A stretch of DNA of 56,314 bases from an uncultured Lachnospiraceae bacterium (lineage in GTDB: Bacteria; Bacillota; Clostridia; Lachnospirales; Lachnospiraceae), in the NCBI GenBank assembly GCA_947632515.1, contig CANRPO010000022.1, positions 1-56,314 of the forward strand, read 5' to 3'. The notes beneath the pieces are model-generated. The model saw only the letters and a list, made by a program, of their open reading frames with translations, searched no databases and had not been told where the DNA came from. Position numbers and translations under genes: made by a program. Positions 6,292 to 15,313 of this stretch are shown one piece after another. How positions within the stretch are numbered: position 1 is the first letter of the stretch; every line of letters starts with the position of its first letter.

Positions 6292-8188
6292 AAAGTCTTC
6301 TTTGGAAAAATTATCATCGCCTGAGCAACTGGATAAGATGATCGTTATCACCTCCCCTTCTTTCTGGCTGGCTCTGTGCGGGGCGGGGTTGATCGTTGCC
6401 GGCGCGCTGGCGTGGGCCATCCTCGGGAGGCTCCCGATCAATGTGGAAACCCAGGGGATCTATGTAAATAACGGAGGCGTGTATTCGGTATACTGCGAAA
6501 CGTCAGGAGTGGTCGAAAGGCTTGCGGTACATAAGGGGGATGAGATCAGGGAGGGAGATGTCATCGCTTATCTGAATACCGACGATCTGGAACAAAAGCT
6601 GGAAAGTTACGAGGCAAGGATAGCGGATATAGAAGTGGTTACGATGGACTCGCAGGACGACGTTGTCACGGCGGACAACAAGAGCCTGATCGAGATTAAG
6701 GGGCAGATGACGACGCTCGACCAGAATCTGTACCAGAACCAGAAACTTCTGGAGATGTATCTGAATGATGTGGCTGCGCAGCGTCAGACCACGGACGATG
6801 CGGAGCGGAAACTGCAGGAGGCGGAAGCCGCTTATTATAACAGCCTGAATACAGGGGACAGTACAAGCGAGCAGCTGGCATACACGGAGGCGCAGAACGA
6901 TCTGGCGAATGCAAGCGCCTATCTGGAATCGGCGAGAGGCAATCTGGATCAGGCAAACGTGACGCTCAGCCGGGCGGAGAGCCAGTACCGGAGCCTGAAG
7001 GAACAATACAACAAAATAACGGCGCAGGAAAGCGCGCTGTACGATGCCGTCGGTGAGAAATGGCAGGCGCTTGAAACAGCCTATACAGAGAATGGCGTAG
7101 GCGGGGGCGATCCCATAGATCCGGATAAACTGGAGGATTATTACAGCAAGGGCATTGACGCGGAGTTGAACGCATATCAGTCGGCGCTCACCGCCTATAC
7201 GGAATATAGCGAAGATTTCCAGTCTGTCAAAGCGGAACTTCAAAGCAACATGGAGCAATACAAACAGGAAGTGAGCGCGGCGGAAAAATCAAAGGATAAC
7301 TACCAGGAGGATGTGAATAATTACGCCGGGCAGAAGGAAAATGCCGCAGCGGGATACGAGGCGGCCAAAAATGATTATCTGGAGCGTATTGCCGCGCTGG
7401 GCGCCGCACAGAATACGCAGACACAGTTATCCAATGCGTACTCCATAGCCTTGAGCGCCTATAACACGGAGCAGTCCAAGCTGGATTCGCTGACGGATTC
7501 TCTTGCCAGAATGCAGGTCCAGGTGGACAGTGACAGGCGGGTTGTAGACGAACAGACGGAGACGATATACAGTCAGTTCGCCGCGACAAAAGCGGCCGCT
7601 ATCGATCAGCTTATGCTGGAGGCCGAACAATATCGGGAGCAGCTGGACAAATGCGAAGTGACATCGACTGTGAGCGGCAGAGTGACGGACATAACGGTTG
7701 CTCAGGGCAGCGCTGTCAATCAGGGCAGTGAATTGCTCAAGGTGCAGCAGGCTGAGGAAGAAGAAAACGTAGTGGTATGTTATGTGCCTCTGAATGCCGG
7801 CAAAAAGATAGCGGAAGGGATGGAGGTGCTGGTCTGTCCGACGACGGTGAACAGGCAGGAATACGGTCATATGAACGGGACTGTGCTGCATGTGGATCCC
7901 TATGTCGCATCGACCGAGGATCTGCGCACTACGCTCGGCAATGACAGTCTGGTGGAGGCGTTTCTTCAGAACGGCCCTGTGGTGGCCGTGGTGTGCAGAC
8001 TCCAAAAGGACACTTCCACAAGCAGCGGATATTACTGGTCGAGCGCAAAGGGAAGGGATGTGGCGCTGGCGGAGGGAACGATGATGGAGGCCAGTATTGT
8101 CCTGGAGGAAAAAGCGCCGATCACCATGGTCATACCATACATAAAGGAAAAGCTGACGATCAAGATCGAGGACGGTCAGCAGGGATAA
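6275..8188 (+). CDS. NHLM-type secretion periplasmic-adaptor-like (HlyD family) protein
   Basis: The 637-residue protein starts with a short cytoplasmic part and one membrane helix (about residues 28-50, SFWLALCGAGLIVAGALAWAI). A lipoyl-type half-motif follows (VYCETSGVVERLAVHKGDEIREGDVIAYL), then a very long coiled-coil hairpin (about 85-450) and the second lipoyl half with a beta-barrel (about 460-620). This is the HlyD/membrane fusion fold, and its place beside C39 and non-peptidase ABC proteins fits the NHLM bacteriocin secretion HlyD family (TIGR03794). It should link the ABC exporters to the cell envelope. GGAGGG at 6262-6267 fixes ATG 6275. Coiled-coil regions are rich in Gln, Ala and Glu. 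Confidence 0.88.
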   Translation: MAELFRKSSLEKLSSPEQLDKMIVITSPSFWLALCGAGLIVAGALAWAILGRLPINVETQGIYVNNGGVYSVYCETSGVVERLAVHKGDEIREGDVIAYLNTDDLEQKLESYEARIADIEVVTMDSQDDVVTADNKSLIEIKGQMTTLDQNLYQNQKLLEMYLNDVAAQRQTTDDAERKLQEAEAAYYNSLNTGDSTSEQLAYTEAQNDLANASAYLESARGNLDQANVTLSRAESQYRSLKEQYNKITAQESALYDAVGEKWQALETAYTENGVGGGDPIDPDKLEDYYSKGIDAELNAYQSALTAYTEYSEDFQSVKAELQSNMEQYKQEVSAAEKSKDNYQEDVNNYAGQKENAAAGYEAAKNDYLERIAALGAAQNTQTQLSNAYSIALSAYNTEQSKLDSLTDSLARMQVQVDSDRRVVDEQTETIYSQFAATKAAAIDQLMLEAEQYREQLDKCEVTSTVSGRVTDITVAQGSAVNQGSELLKVQQAEEEENVVVCYVPLNAGKKIAEGMEVLVCPTTVNRQEYGHMNGTVLHVDPYVASTEDLRTTLGNDSLVEAFLQNGPVVAVVCRLQKDTSTSSGYYWSSAKGRDVALAEGTMMEASIVLEEKAPITMVIPYIKEKLTIKIEDGQQG

Positions 8189-8202
8189 GGGAGGAAAGGC
8201 AG

Positions 8203-10347
8203 ATGCCAGGGAAATATGCAAAAACGCCCACGGTATTTCAGATGGAAGCTACCGAATGCGGGGCGGCCTCTCTGTCCATGGTAATGGGATATTATGGGCG
8301 TCACATGGCGTTGGAGCAGCTCAGGATAGAGACCGGCGTGTCCAGAGACGGCTGTAATGCAAAAAATATTTTAAGGGCTGCCAGAAAGTTTGGCATGGAG
8401 GCCAAGGGGTTTCGGAAAAGTCTGACAGGGCTGCTGGAGTGCAAGCCGCCCTGTATCATACACTGGAACTTTAACCATTTTGTCGTGTGGGAAGGCATAA
8501 AGGGCAGATATGCCTATATCAACGATCCGGCCATGGGAAGGCGGAAACTCACGCTGGAGGAGATCGACGATTGTTATACCGGTATTGTGCTTACCTTTGA
8601 ACCGACGGACGGATTTGAAAAACTCCGGCAGAAAAAGACGCTGCTTGCGTTTGCGGGATCCAGATTAAAGGGACAGTATGCCGCCCTGTCCGGCCTGATC
8701 GCCATCGGACTTTTGCTGGTGGTTCCCGGATTGGTGATCCCGGTCTTTTCGCAGGTGTTTATCGACGATATTCTGTTGGGCGGCAATACGAAGTGGATGA
8801 GCGCCTTTCTCGCTATTATGTGCTTTACAGTGCTGTTTCAGGCGGCTTTGACTTATTACAGAGGGATGCTGCTGCAAAAACTGCAGAATAAAATGGCGCT
8901 GATCTCCGCGCACAGATTCCTTACGCATATGTTCCGGCTGCCGATGAGTTTCTTTGACCAGAGATATTCGGGCGATCTGGCGGACCGCGTGAATAACAAC
9001 AATAACGTGAGTACGTTTCTGGCGGGCGATCTGGCGGAGACGGTGCTGAATATTATGGTAGCGGCATTTTATCTGATCCTGCTCGTGGCATACAGTCCGT
9101 TCCTGACGCTGATCGGCGTCGTCAGCGTTGCGGGGAATCTCCTGATCGTCAAACTCGGTTCGGACGCTGTCTCGAATTATGCCATGAAAATGCAGCAGGA
9201 TCTGGGTAAGCTGGCGGGAACGATATTTGCGGGGCTTAATATTACGAGCACACTGAAGGCCTCCGGCGTCGAGAATGAATATGTCGGGCGGATCCAGGGG
9301 TATTATGCAAAAACGATTTTGCTGGAACAGCAGCTTGGGAAAAGGCAGCAGATGTTAAATGCGATCCCGGAGACGGCGGGGCAGATCGGCAATGTTCTGG
9401 TTATGATGGCGGGCGGCGTACTGGTGATACGGGGCAGGATGACAGCCGGTATGCTGGTGGCATATATGAGTCTGCTTGGCGCATTTACCGCACCGATAAA
9501 TCAGCTGGTCGGTTTTATACAGAAAATGCAGACTGCCAAGGCGGATATGAGCCGCGTGGAAGACATCATGAAATATGCGGAGGATGAGAAATTCGCGGAG
9601 CATGAAACCGTGCCCATGACTACGAAACTGACGGGAGAAATAGAGCTGCAGGATATTTCTTTCGGTTACAGTATTCTGGAAAAGCCGTTGGTGGAGAATT
9701 TCAGTTTTCATCTTCCCTGCGGCAGCTCCATTGCTTTTGTGGGCGCGTCCGGATGCGGAAAGTCCACGATCTCCAAGGTGATCAGCGGCTTGTATCTGCC
9801 CTGGTCGGGGCGGGTTTTGATGGACGGCGCGGACAGCCGTACGATACCCAAGGAGATTCTTTCCTCCAGCGTTTCCACGGTGAGCCAGAGCATTACGCTG
9901 TTTTCCGGCACGATCCGGGAGAATCTTACGATGTGGAATCGGAATATTCTGGATGAGGATATGGTACGGGCGGCCAAGGACGCCTGCATCCATGACGTGA
10001 TCACCGGGAAACCGGGAGCCTATGATTTCCGGCTGTCGGAAGGGGGAGCAAATCTGTCCGGCGGCCAGCGGCAGCGTCTGGAGATCGCAAGGGCTCTGGT
10101 AACCAATCCCAGTATATTGATTATGGATGAGGCTACCAGCGCCCTGGATCCGATCGTGGAGAAACAGATCGTCGATAATATCAAGAGACGGGGCTGTACC
10201 TGTGTGATCGTGGCGCACAGATTATCCGCCATACGGGACTGCGACGAGATCATTGTAATGGATCGGGGCAGGATCGTGCAGCGGGGAACGCATCAGGAAC
10301 TTGCAAATCAGGAAGGGCATTATCAGCGGCTGATTCAGAATATCTAG
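8203..10347 (+). CDS. C39-peptidase-containing ABC exporter (NHLM ABC1)
   Basis: The 714-residue protein has three parts: an N-terminal C39 double-glycine peptidase (about 1-140), six membrane helices (about 160-440) and an ABC ATPase (about 475-710). The catalytic Cys is in EATECGAASLSMVMGYYG and the His/Asp in HFVVWEG and NDPAMGRR. Walker A is GASGCGKST, signature LSGGQRQRLEIA, Walker B ILIMDEATSALD; all look active. The family (TIGR03796 type) cuts leader peptides after Gly-Gly and exports the core. The two precursors at 13004-13614 end their leaders in VVGG and VIGG, which fits. GGGAGG at 8189-8194 supports ATG 8203, 14 bp after the HlyD gene. Confidence 0.93.
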   Translation: MPGKYAKTPTVFQMEATECGAASLSMVMGYYGRHMALEQLRIETGVSRDGCNAKNILRAARKFGMEAKGFRKSLTGLLECKPPCIIHWNFNHFVVWEGIKGRYAYINDPAMGRRKLTLEEIDDCYTGIVLTFEPTDGFEKLRQKKTLLAFAGSRLKGQYAALSGLIAIGLLLVVPGLVIPVFSQVFIDDILLGGNTKWMSAFLAIMCFTVLFQAALTYYRGMLLQKLQNKMALISAHRFLTHMFRLPMSFFDQRYSGDLADRVNNNNNVSTFLAGDLAETVLNIMVAAFYLILLVAYSPFLTLIGVVSVAGNLLIVKLGSDAVSNYAMKMQQDLGKLAGTIFAGLNITSTLKASGVENEYVGRIQGYYAKTILLEQQLGKRQQMLNAIPETAGQIGNVLVMMAGGVLVIRGRMTAGMLVAYMSLLGAFTAPINQLVGFIQKMQTAKADMSRVEDIMKYAEDEKFAEHETVPMTTKLTGEIELQDISFGYSILEKPLVENFSFHLPCGSSIAFVGASGCGKSTISKVISGLYLPWSGRVLMDGADSRTIPKEILSSSVSTVSQSITLFSGTIRENLTMWNRNILDEDMVRAAKDACIHDVITGKPGAYDFRLSEGGANLSGGQRQRLEIARALVTNPSILIMDEATSALDPIVEKQIVDNIKRRGCTCVIVAHRLSAIRDCDEIIVMDRGRIVQRGTHQELANQEGHYQRLIQNI

Positions 10348-10359
10348 GAGGTTGGGCGC

Positions 10360-12909
10360 ATGGAGTGTATCGGGATCCGGGGAGGCCGGATGTATATTAC
10401 CCGGGATAATACGACAGTTTATGAAGTCCTGGAAGGGCATGTGCTGGTATATCTGTTTCCCTGTGAGGAAGGGAAAGCGGGAAGAAGGCTGTTTCTGGCA
10501 GAGATGACGGAGGGGGAGCAGATCCCCGGCTTTGCGGCTGAGGAAGAACGGCTTGGCGCATGGAGACTGGGTATGGTCGCGCTGGATACGGCCCGGATCA
10601 GGGTGCGCGGGGAGCGGCAGACGGATGAGGACAGGGAGAGATTCGCCGCCCGTATCGGCGTCCGGCTTATGGATACCGCGGAATATCCGGAACAGCTCAT
10701 AGAGAAGTACAACATCAACATCATCAAGGAAGAAGGCTATATCTACGCTACTGCCAGAGAGCAGAAAAACACCTATGAGAAAAGCCTTGAGATCATTTAT
10801 CGGCTGTTCCGCTCCAAAAGGGAAAAGCACACAACGCCGGAATCGGGAAATCGGGTCTATGACAGCGTGGCCTATCTGTGCGATCGCATGAATATTCCCA
10901 TAGCAGGCTATGACAAGATACAGGAATGCTGCGGGCGGCGTTTCACCGTCTCCGATGTGGCAAGAGTCTCCCATTTTATTCTGCGGGAGGTGGTGCTGGA
11001 GCCTCGGTGGTATAAGCGGGACAGCGGCCCGGTTCTGGCCTATCGGCGGACGGATCACATGCCGATAGCCTGCGTTCCCGCGGGGCCGGGGAAATACCTG
11101 GCCTATGACGCGCAGAAAAAGACGACATGCAAAGTGGACGACAAATTTGCGCAGCAGCTGGACGCGAAGGGGGAGATGCTGTATCGGCCTTTCCCGGTCA
11201 AAAAGCTCGGCGCAAAGGATGTGGTTCTCTTTGGCATGAGACATGTGTACGGCGGCGACGTGGCGCGGTTTATTCTGCTGGCGTTACTTGGAACGCTGAT
11301 CGGGCTGCTGATGCCGCTTATGAACGAACAACTCTACGACAGATTCATTCCCATGGGCAATCAATCCGGCCTGGTCCAGATCTGTCTGGTTCTTCTGGCC
11401 TGCACTCTTGGAAACATGACTTTTACGATCGTCAAGAATCTGGCCGCTTTCCGGAGCATGAATTCCATGGAGTATGCGGTGCAGAGCGCGGCCTACGACA
11501 GGCTGTTTAATCTGCCGGAGAGTTTCTTGCGCCGGTACGATTCCGCCGATCTGGCGCAGCGGGTGATGGGGATTTCGGAGATCTACAATGTGATCGCGGA
11601 CGTAGCCATCAAGAGCGTGCTCAGCGCCGTCTTTTCCGTTATCTATCTGTGGAAAATGTTCGGCTACTCCAAACGGCTGAGTTGGATCTCTCTGCTGATG
11701 CTGGCCGTCTGCAGCCTGGTGATCGTGTGGATAGGGATTGCACAGACCAGGTATGAGTCGGAGAAGAGGGAGATAGACAGCAAGGCGGGTTCCGTCATGT
11801 TCCAGTTCCTGAGCGGTATTTCCAAAATACGGATCGCGGGGGTGGAGAACCGGGCGTTGTATGAATATCTGAAGCCCTATACGGAATCCCGCCGCATTAA
11901 CATTCGGAAGGAAAAGATGTCCGTCGCCGTAAATACGCTGGTGCCGGCCATGAACACCGTGTTTTCCATTGTGCTGTACTATCTGATGATCAAGCACAGC
12001 ATGCAGCTGTCCGTAGGCGCTTTTATGGGATTTAACACGGCGTTCGGCTCCTTTTCCGGCGCGGTGCTGGAGATCGTCTCCTCTGTCTTACAGGTCAATG
12101 ATGTGAAACCGGTCTATGACAGGTGCCGCCCCATACTGCAGACCCTTCCGGAACTGGAAGAGGACGCGGTTATGCCCGGCGCGCTGACCGGAGAGATTGA
12201 AGTAAGCAACGTGACCTTTTCGTATGACGAGACGTCCGGGACGATCCTGCACGATCTGTCCCTGCATATCCGGGCGGGAGAGTATATCGGTATCGTGGGT
12301 TCTTCCGGCAGCGGCAAATCCACCCTGTTGAAACTGCTGCTGGGATTTGAAAAACCGGATGTGGGCAGGATATACTATGACGGAAAAGACATAGACAGCT
12401 TGGATAAGCGCGAACTGCGAAAGAAATTCGGCGTCGTCTTGCAGGACGGCAAACTGATCAGCGGCAGCATCTATGAAAATATTACCATCACGGCTCCTAG
12501 GGCGAACATGGAGCAGGTGTTGAAGGTCGTAAAGGATGTGGGACTGGAAGACGACATCAGCCGGATGCCTATGGGCTTACATACGGTGCTGTCGGAGAAC
12601 AGCGATACCATCTCCGGCGGCCAGCAGCAGCGTATCCTGATCGCCCGCGCCATAGTGGGCAATCCTGGAATTATCTATTTTGACGAGGCCACATCCGCGC
12701 TGGACAATGTGACGCAGGCGATGGTGTGCGGGACGTTAGAAAAACTGAAAGCGACGAGAGTGGTGATCGCCCATCGGCTGAGTACGGTCATGAACTGCGA
12801 CAGAATACTGGTATTGGAGAAAGGGACGCTGGTGGAGGAAGGCAGTTATCAGGAGCTGATGGACCAAAAAGGAAGATTCTATGAGCTGGCGGTCAGGCAG
12901 CTGGCCTAG
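10360..12909 (+). CDS. Second NHLM-system ABC protein (NHLM ABC2)
   Basis: The 849-residue protein has an extra N-terminal domain of about 270 residues without peptidase motifs, then a membrane domain (about 300-560) and an ABC ATPase (about 605-845). Walker A is GSSGSGKST, signature ISGGQQQRILIA, Walker B IIYFDEATSALD. A long N-terminal extension plus full ABC core beside a C39 exporter matches the NHLM ABC2 family (TIGR03797). It may work as a partner of ABC1; the N-terminal part may bind leader peptide or regulate, which is inference. AGGAGG at 10347-10352 supports the start. It is the last gene of the sigma-exporter operon. Confidence 0.9.
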   Translation: MECIGIRGGRMYITRDNTTVYEVLEGHVLVYLFPCEEGKAGRRLFLAEMTEGEQIPGFAAEEERLGAWRLGMVALDTARIRVRGERQTDEDRERFAARIGVRLMDTAEYPEQLIEKYNINIIKEEGYIYATAREQKNTYEKSLEIIYRLFRSKREKHTTPESGNRVYDSVAYLCDRMNIPIAGYDKIQECCGRRFTVSDVARVSHFILREVVLEPRWYKRDSGPVLAYRRTDHMPIACVPAGPGKYLAYDAQKKTTCKVDDKFAQQLDAKGEMLYRPFPVKKLGAKDVVLFGMRHVYGGDVARFILLALLGTLIGLLMPLMNEQLYDRFIPMGNQSGLVQICLVLLACTLGNMTFTIVKNLAAFRSMNSMEYAVQSAAYDRLFNLPESFLRRYDSADLAQRVMGISEIYNVIADVAIKSVLSAVFSVIYLWKMFGYSKRLSWISLLMLAVCSLVIVWIGIAQTRYESEKREIDSKAGSVMFQFLSGISKIRIAGVENRALYEYLKPYTESRRINIRKEKMSVAVNTLVPAMNTVFSIVLYYLMIKHSMQLSVGAFMGFNTAFGSFSGAVLEIVSSVLQVNDVKPVYDRCRPILQTLPELEEDAVMPGALTGEIEVSNVTFSYDETSGTILHDLSLHIRAGEYIGIVGSSGSGKSTLLKLLLGFEKPDVGRIYYDGKDIDSLDKRELRKKFGVVLQDGKLISGSIYENITITAPRANMEQVLKVVKDVGLEDDISRMPMGLHTVLSENSDTISGGQQQRILIARAIVGNPGIIYFDEATSALDNVTQAMVCGTLEKLKATRVVIAHRLSTVMNCDRILVLEKGTLVEEGSYQELMDQKGRFYELAVRQLA

Positions 12910-12924
12910 CCGCCGCATCAGAGA

Positions 12925-12962
12925 GAAAAAAGATCCGATATGTCTAAGAACATATCGGATCT
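12925..12962 (-). terminator. Terminator of the precursor operon (also near the exporter operon end)
   Basis: AGATCCGATATGT (12931-12943) pairs with ACATATCGGATCT (12950-12962), 13 perfect pairs. Read leftward it is followed by TTTTTTCTCTC, a proper terminator for the minus-strand precursor genes; to the right there is no T-run. Confidence 0.85.
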
Positions 12963-13003
12963 TATCTGTTGCCGTGTCGGTGTGTTAGGGGTGATAGGCG
13001 GAT

Positions 13004-13288
13004 TTACCAGGGGATAATATCGATCAGCTCACCGACGATGGCGCCGATAATGCTGCCCAAGGAACCACCCACTACGTTCTCCAGATCGTCCTCGCTGAGG
13101 GAACCGTCCTTGCCGGCGTATGTATCCAGCGCCTTGTGGAGGGAAGCAATATCCTCCGTGCTCAGATCTACGCCTTTTCCTTTCAGGAATGCCTGCGCGT
13201 CAGCCTCGCTTTTCTGCTGCAGCAGTTCCTTGGCAACCTCTTTGTCTGCCAGTAAAGCTTTCAGTTTTTCACTTTGTTCGTTTGTCAT
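13004..13288 (-). CDS. Nif11-type leader precursor peptide B (glycine-zipper core)
   Basis: The 94-residue peptide has a helical acidic leader (residues 1-75) of the Nif11/NHLP kind, ending LSEDDLENVVGG, and a 19-residue core SLGSIIGAIVGELIDIIPW. The core has no Cys; Gly78, Gly82 and Gly86 are spaced by four residues, giving GxxxGxxxG, and the rest is hydrophobic with two acidic residues and a terminal Pro-Trp. Such a pattern suits a membrane-packing helix. The leader end fits the C39 exporter at 8203. AAGGAAGG precedes ATG 13288. It follows precursor A by 23 bp, and the pair ends at a strong terminator. What modification it receives is unknown. Confidence 0.85.
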   Translation of the reverse strand: MTNEQSEKLKALLADKEVAKELLQQKSEADAQAFLKGKGVDLSTEDIASLHKALDTYAGKDGSLSEDDLENVVGGSLGSIIGAIVGELIDIIPW

Positions 13289-13311
13289 AGTAAGTCACCT
13301 TCCTTTATATT

Positions 13312-13614
13312 TTATGATACATCCACAGTCCCAATAGAACCGTTTCGAAGTATTTCCCGCAATTTGACGAGAGCCTCGCCCAGAGCAGGAGACACAGACG
13401 CGCCGCCGATCACGCTCTCCAGATCGTCGTCGGACAGGCCGCCTTCATCGTCGCCGGCTTTCAGCGCGCTTTGGATGTCGGCGATCTCCACCGGACTTAA
13501 TTCCAGTCCGTTTTCCGAAAACAGTTTCTGAAACTCCTCCGGACTGTCTGCCTGCATCAATGCCTTGACAAAAGATTCTTCCGCAAACAGTTCCGCGATC
13601 CTCCGGTCGTCCAT
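13312..13614 (-). CDS. Nif11-type leader precursor peptide A
   Basis: The 100-residue peptide starts MDDRRIAELFAEESFVKALM, followed by SPEEFQKLFSENGLELSPVEI, the typical Nif11-like leader pattern. The leader ends LSDDDLESVIGG at residue 71. The 29-residue core (72-100) begins ASVSPALGEALVKLREILRN and ends with a Thr/Ser/Val tail; the first 20 residues could form a cationic amphipathic helix. No Cys, so no thioether chemistry on the core. GAGGAG at about 13622-13627 supports ATG 13614; an upstream in-frame ATG at 13668 is less likely. It is the first gene after the minus-strand ECF-like promoter at 13701-13730. Confidence 0.85.
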   Translation of the reverse strand: MDDRRIAELFAEESFVKALMQADSPEEFQKLFSENGLELSPVEIADIQSALKAGDDEGGLSDDDLESVIGGASVSPALGEALVKLREILRNGSIGTVDVS

Positions 13615-13700
13615 GGTATCGCTCCTCACTTCTTCTTTTACGGGATCGGGCGGATGCCCGCGCCACACACCACAGCGCTGCCACCGCCGCTCTTATCTGT

Positions 13701-13730
13701 TTATACAATCCTGAAAGGCAAAGTGTTACA
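13701..13730 (-). promoter_or_regulatory. ECF-like promoter of the precursor genes
   Basis: On the minus strand TGTAAC (13730-13725), a 16-bp spacer and TTGTATAA (13708-13701) match the ECF layout (compare TGAAAC-N16-CGTATA). It points to precursor A, whose ATG is 87 bp downstream. An identical element with the same spacing faces the other way at 13757-13786. Confidence 0.75.
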
Positions 13731-13756
13731 ACAAATTTGAAAAATTCTGAAAAAAC

Positions 13757-13786
13757 TGTAACAAAATAAGAGGGTCGATTGTATAA
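13757..13786 (+). promoter_or_regulatory. ECF-like promoter of the maturation operon
   Basis: TGTAAC (13757-13762), 16 bp, TTGTATAA (13779-13786). It is identical in both boxes and spacing to the minus-strand element; the two are 26 bp apart. It reads into the radical SAM gene at 13844. Confidence 0.75.
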
Positions 13787-13843
13787 GAGAACAGATAAAG
13801 CGCAGACAGATAAAGCGCAGACAGGGAAAGCGGGAGGACAGGT

Positions 13844-14974
13844 ATGGCGGACGGGAAGAGGGAATACGGCGCGGTCTCCGAAAGAATGGAGGAGGGCGGA
13901 CATTGCGGAAACATATACCGCAGGGCATACGATTCGCCGCGCCTGCTCAATCTGGAGCTGACGACCAGATGCCCCCTGCGGTGTCCACAGTGCTACTGTG
14001 AACTGGCCGGAGGAAAGGATATGCCGCTTGAAACGGCGCTGTACTGGCTGGAGGAGGCCGCCCGGAACCACGTCGGGGACATCAACTTAAGCGGCGGCGA
14101 AACCATGCTGTATGCGGATCTGGAGAAACTGATAGAGATCTGCAGCCGCCTGGGTATGGAGGCGAATATCGCCATCTCCGGCTACGGGGCGTCCCGGGAG
14201 AAACTGCAGCATCTGATAGACTGCGGCGTATCCCGTATCTGCGTCTCTTTAAACGGGAGCACGGAAGAGATCAACAGTCGCAGCAGAGACGGCTATGGAC
14301 TGGCTCTGGAGGCCCTTAGGACCCTGCGGGAGCTGCATTACGGGAAGACCTGTATCAACTGGGTCATGCACGCCCACAATACGGACGATTTCCCGAATGT
14401 GGTCCGGCTGGCGGAAGAATACGGCGTGGCCGGGATCGTGGTGATGGTATTCAAACCGGATGCGGCGCATCAGCGTTCGAGTATGCCGGGGCCGGAACAG
14501 ATTCGGTGGATGGCGGAATTTATCAGGGCATATCAGGGACCGCTGAAAGTCAGAGCGGAATCGTGTTTCTCGCAGCTGTGCGCCCTGCTCGGAGACGGGT
14601 ATTTTGTGAATCTGAACAGAGGGATCACCAAAGGCTGCGGCGCGGGTCGTTTCGGTATCAGCGTCAGTGTGGACGGGCAGCTCACCCCCTGCAGGCATTT
14701 GATGATAGAAGAATCCTTTAAGACGATCAGGGAATATTGGGAGTCGTCGGAGGTATTAAGGCGGCTCAGGGAGACGGAGGATACGATGGAAGAACCGTGC
14801 CGCAGCTGCAGACTGCATCGTTTCTGCCGCCCCTGCATGGCGGTGGCTTGGGAGACGAAAGGGAGATTCTGTATGGGAGAGGAAAGCTGCGGTTTGTGGA
14901 AACAGGACGAGATGTCCGAAAAAGGCGGCCCGGGACAGCCGGGAAACGGTCTGAGCCATGATATGGCGGAATGA
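13844..14974 (+). CDS. Radical SAM/SPASM peptide maturase
   Basis: The 376-residue protein has the radical SAM motif CX3CX2C (Cys43, Cys47, Cys50 in TRCPLRCPQC), the GGE motif in LSGGETMLY, and a C-terminal SPASM-type cysteine set: KGCGAGR, TPCRHLM, PCRSCRLHRFCRPC and FCMGEESC. SPASM proteins in precursor clusters install crosslinks, epimerise residues or excise groups in peptides. The neighbouring precursors have no Cys in their cores, so a sulfur-to-carbon bridge on the core is unlikely; epimerisation or a C-C/C-O/C-N crosslink remains possible. No separate RRE domain is seen at the N-terminus, which is short. It heads the plus-strand operon, 58 bp after the ECF-like -10. Confidence 0.88.
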   Translation: MADGKREYGAVSERMEEGGHCGNIYRRAYDSPRLLNLELTTRCPLRCPQCYCELAGGKDMPLETALYWLEEAARNHVGDINLSGGETMLYADLEKLIEICSRLGMEANIAISGYGASREKLQHLIDCGVSRICVSLNGSTEEINSRSRDGYGLALEALRTLRELHYGKTCINWVMHAHNTDDFPNVVRLAEEYGVAGIVVMVFKPDAAHQRSSMPGPEQIRWMAEFIRAYQGPLKVRAESCFSQLCALLGDGYFVNLNRGITKGCGAGRFGISVSVDGQLTPCRHLMIEESFKTIREYWESSEVLRRLRETEDTMEEPCRSCRLHRFCRPCMAVAWETKGRFCMGEESCGLWKQDEMSEKGGPGQPGNGLSHDMAE

Positions 14975-14990
14975 GAGGGAGGGAAGGAAA

Positions 14991-15290
14991 ATGCAGATAC
15001 AGGTAACAGAAGAAAATGGAACAAGGATTTTAGCCGTGGAGGGGAGAATAGACACCGTGACGGCCCCTGATTTTGAACAGAAACTGCTTGCAGAACTGGC
15101 GTCGGTCCGAAATCTGCGAATTGACCTGGAAAAGGTGGTCTATGTGTCCAGCGCAGGCCTGCGGGCTTTTTTGACGGGGCAGAAATATGCGAATAAGAAC
15201 GGCGTGGAAATGAGCCTGTTCCATGTCAGCGATACGGTGATCGAAGTGCTGGAAATGACGGGATTTATGGATATTTTGACGGTGGAATAG
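14991..15290 (+). CDS. STAS-domain anti-sigma factor antagonist (RsbV/SpoIIAA-like)
   Basis: The 99-residue protein is a single STAS domain. The phosphoacceptor loop reads VVYVSSAGLRAFL, with Ser54 at the place of the regulatory serine of RsbV/SpoIIAA; the typical EGRIDTVTAPDFE precedes it. In the family the unphosphorylated antagonist binds a kinase/anti-sigma and releases the sigma factor. Kinase-like (21462) and PP2C phosphatase (19752) partners are encoded in the same operon, so a complete partner-switching module is present. GGAAGG precedes ATG 14991. Whether the final target is the ECF sigma at 5749 is not shown by the sequence. Confidence 0.92.
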   Translation: MQIQVTEENGTRILAVEGRIDTVTAPDFEQKLLAELASVRNLRIDLEKVVYVSSAGLRAFLTGQKYANKNGVEMSLFHVSDTVIEVLEMTGFMDILTVE

Positions 15291-15313
15291 GGAAACGCGG
15301 CTGACGGATTAAG

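Noticed and set aside
14101..14800. Long open frames opposite the radical SAM, addAB and phosphorylase genes
   Set aside because: They have no ribosome sites or family motifs and follow from the high GC content of the real genes on the other strand.
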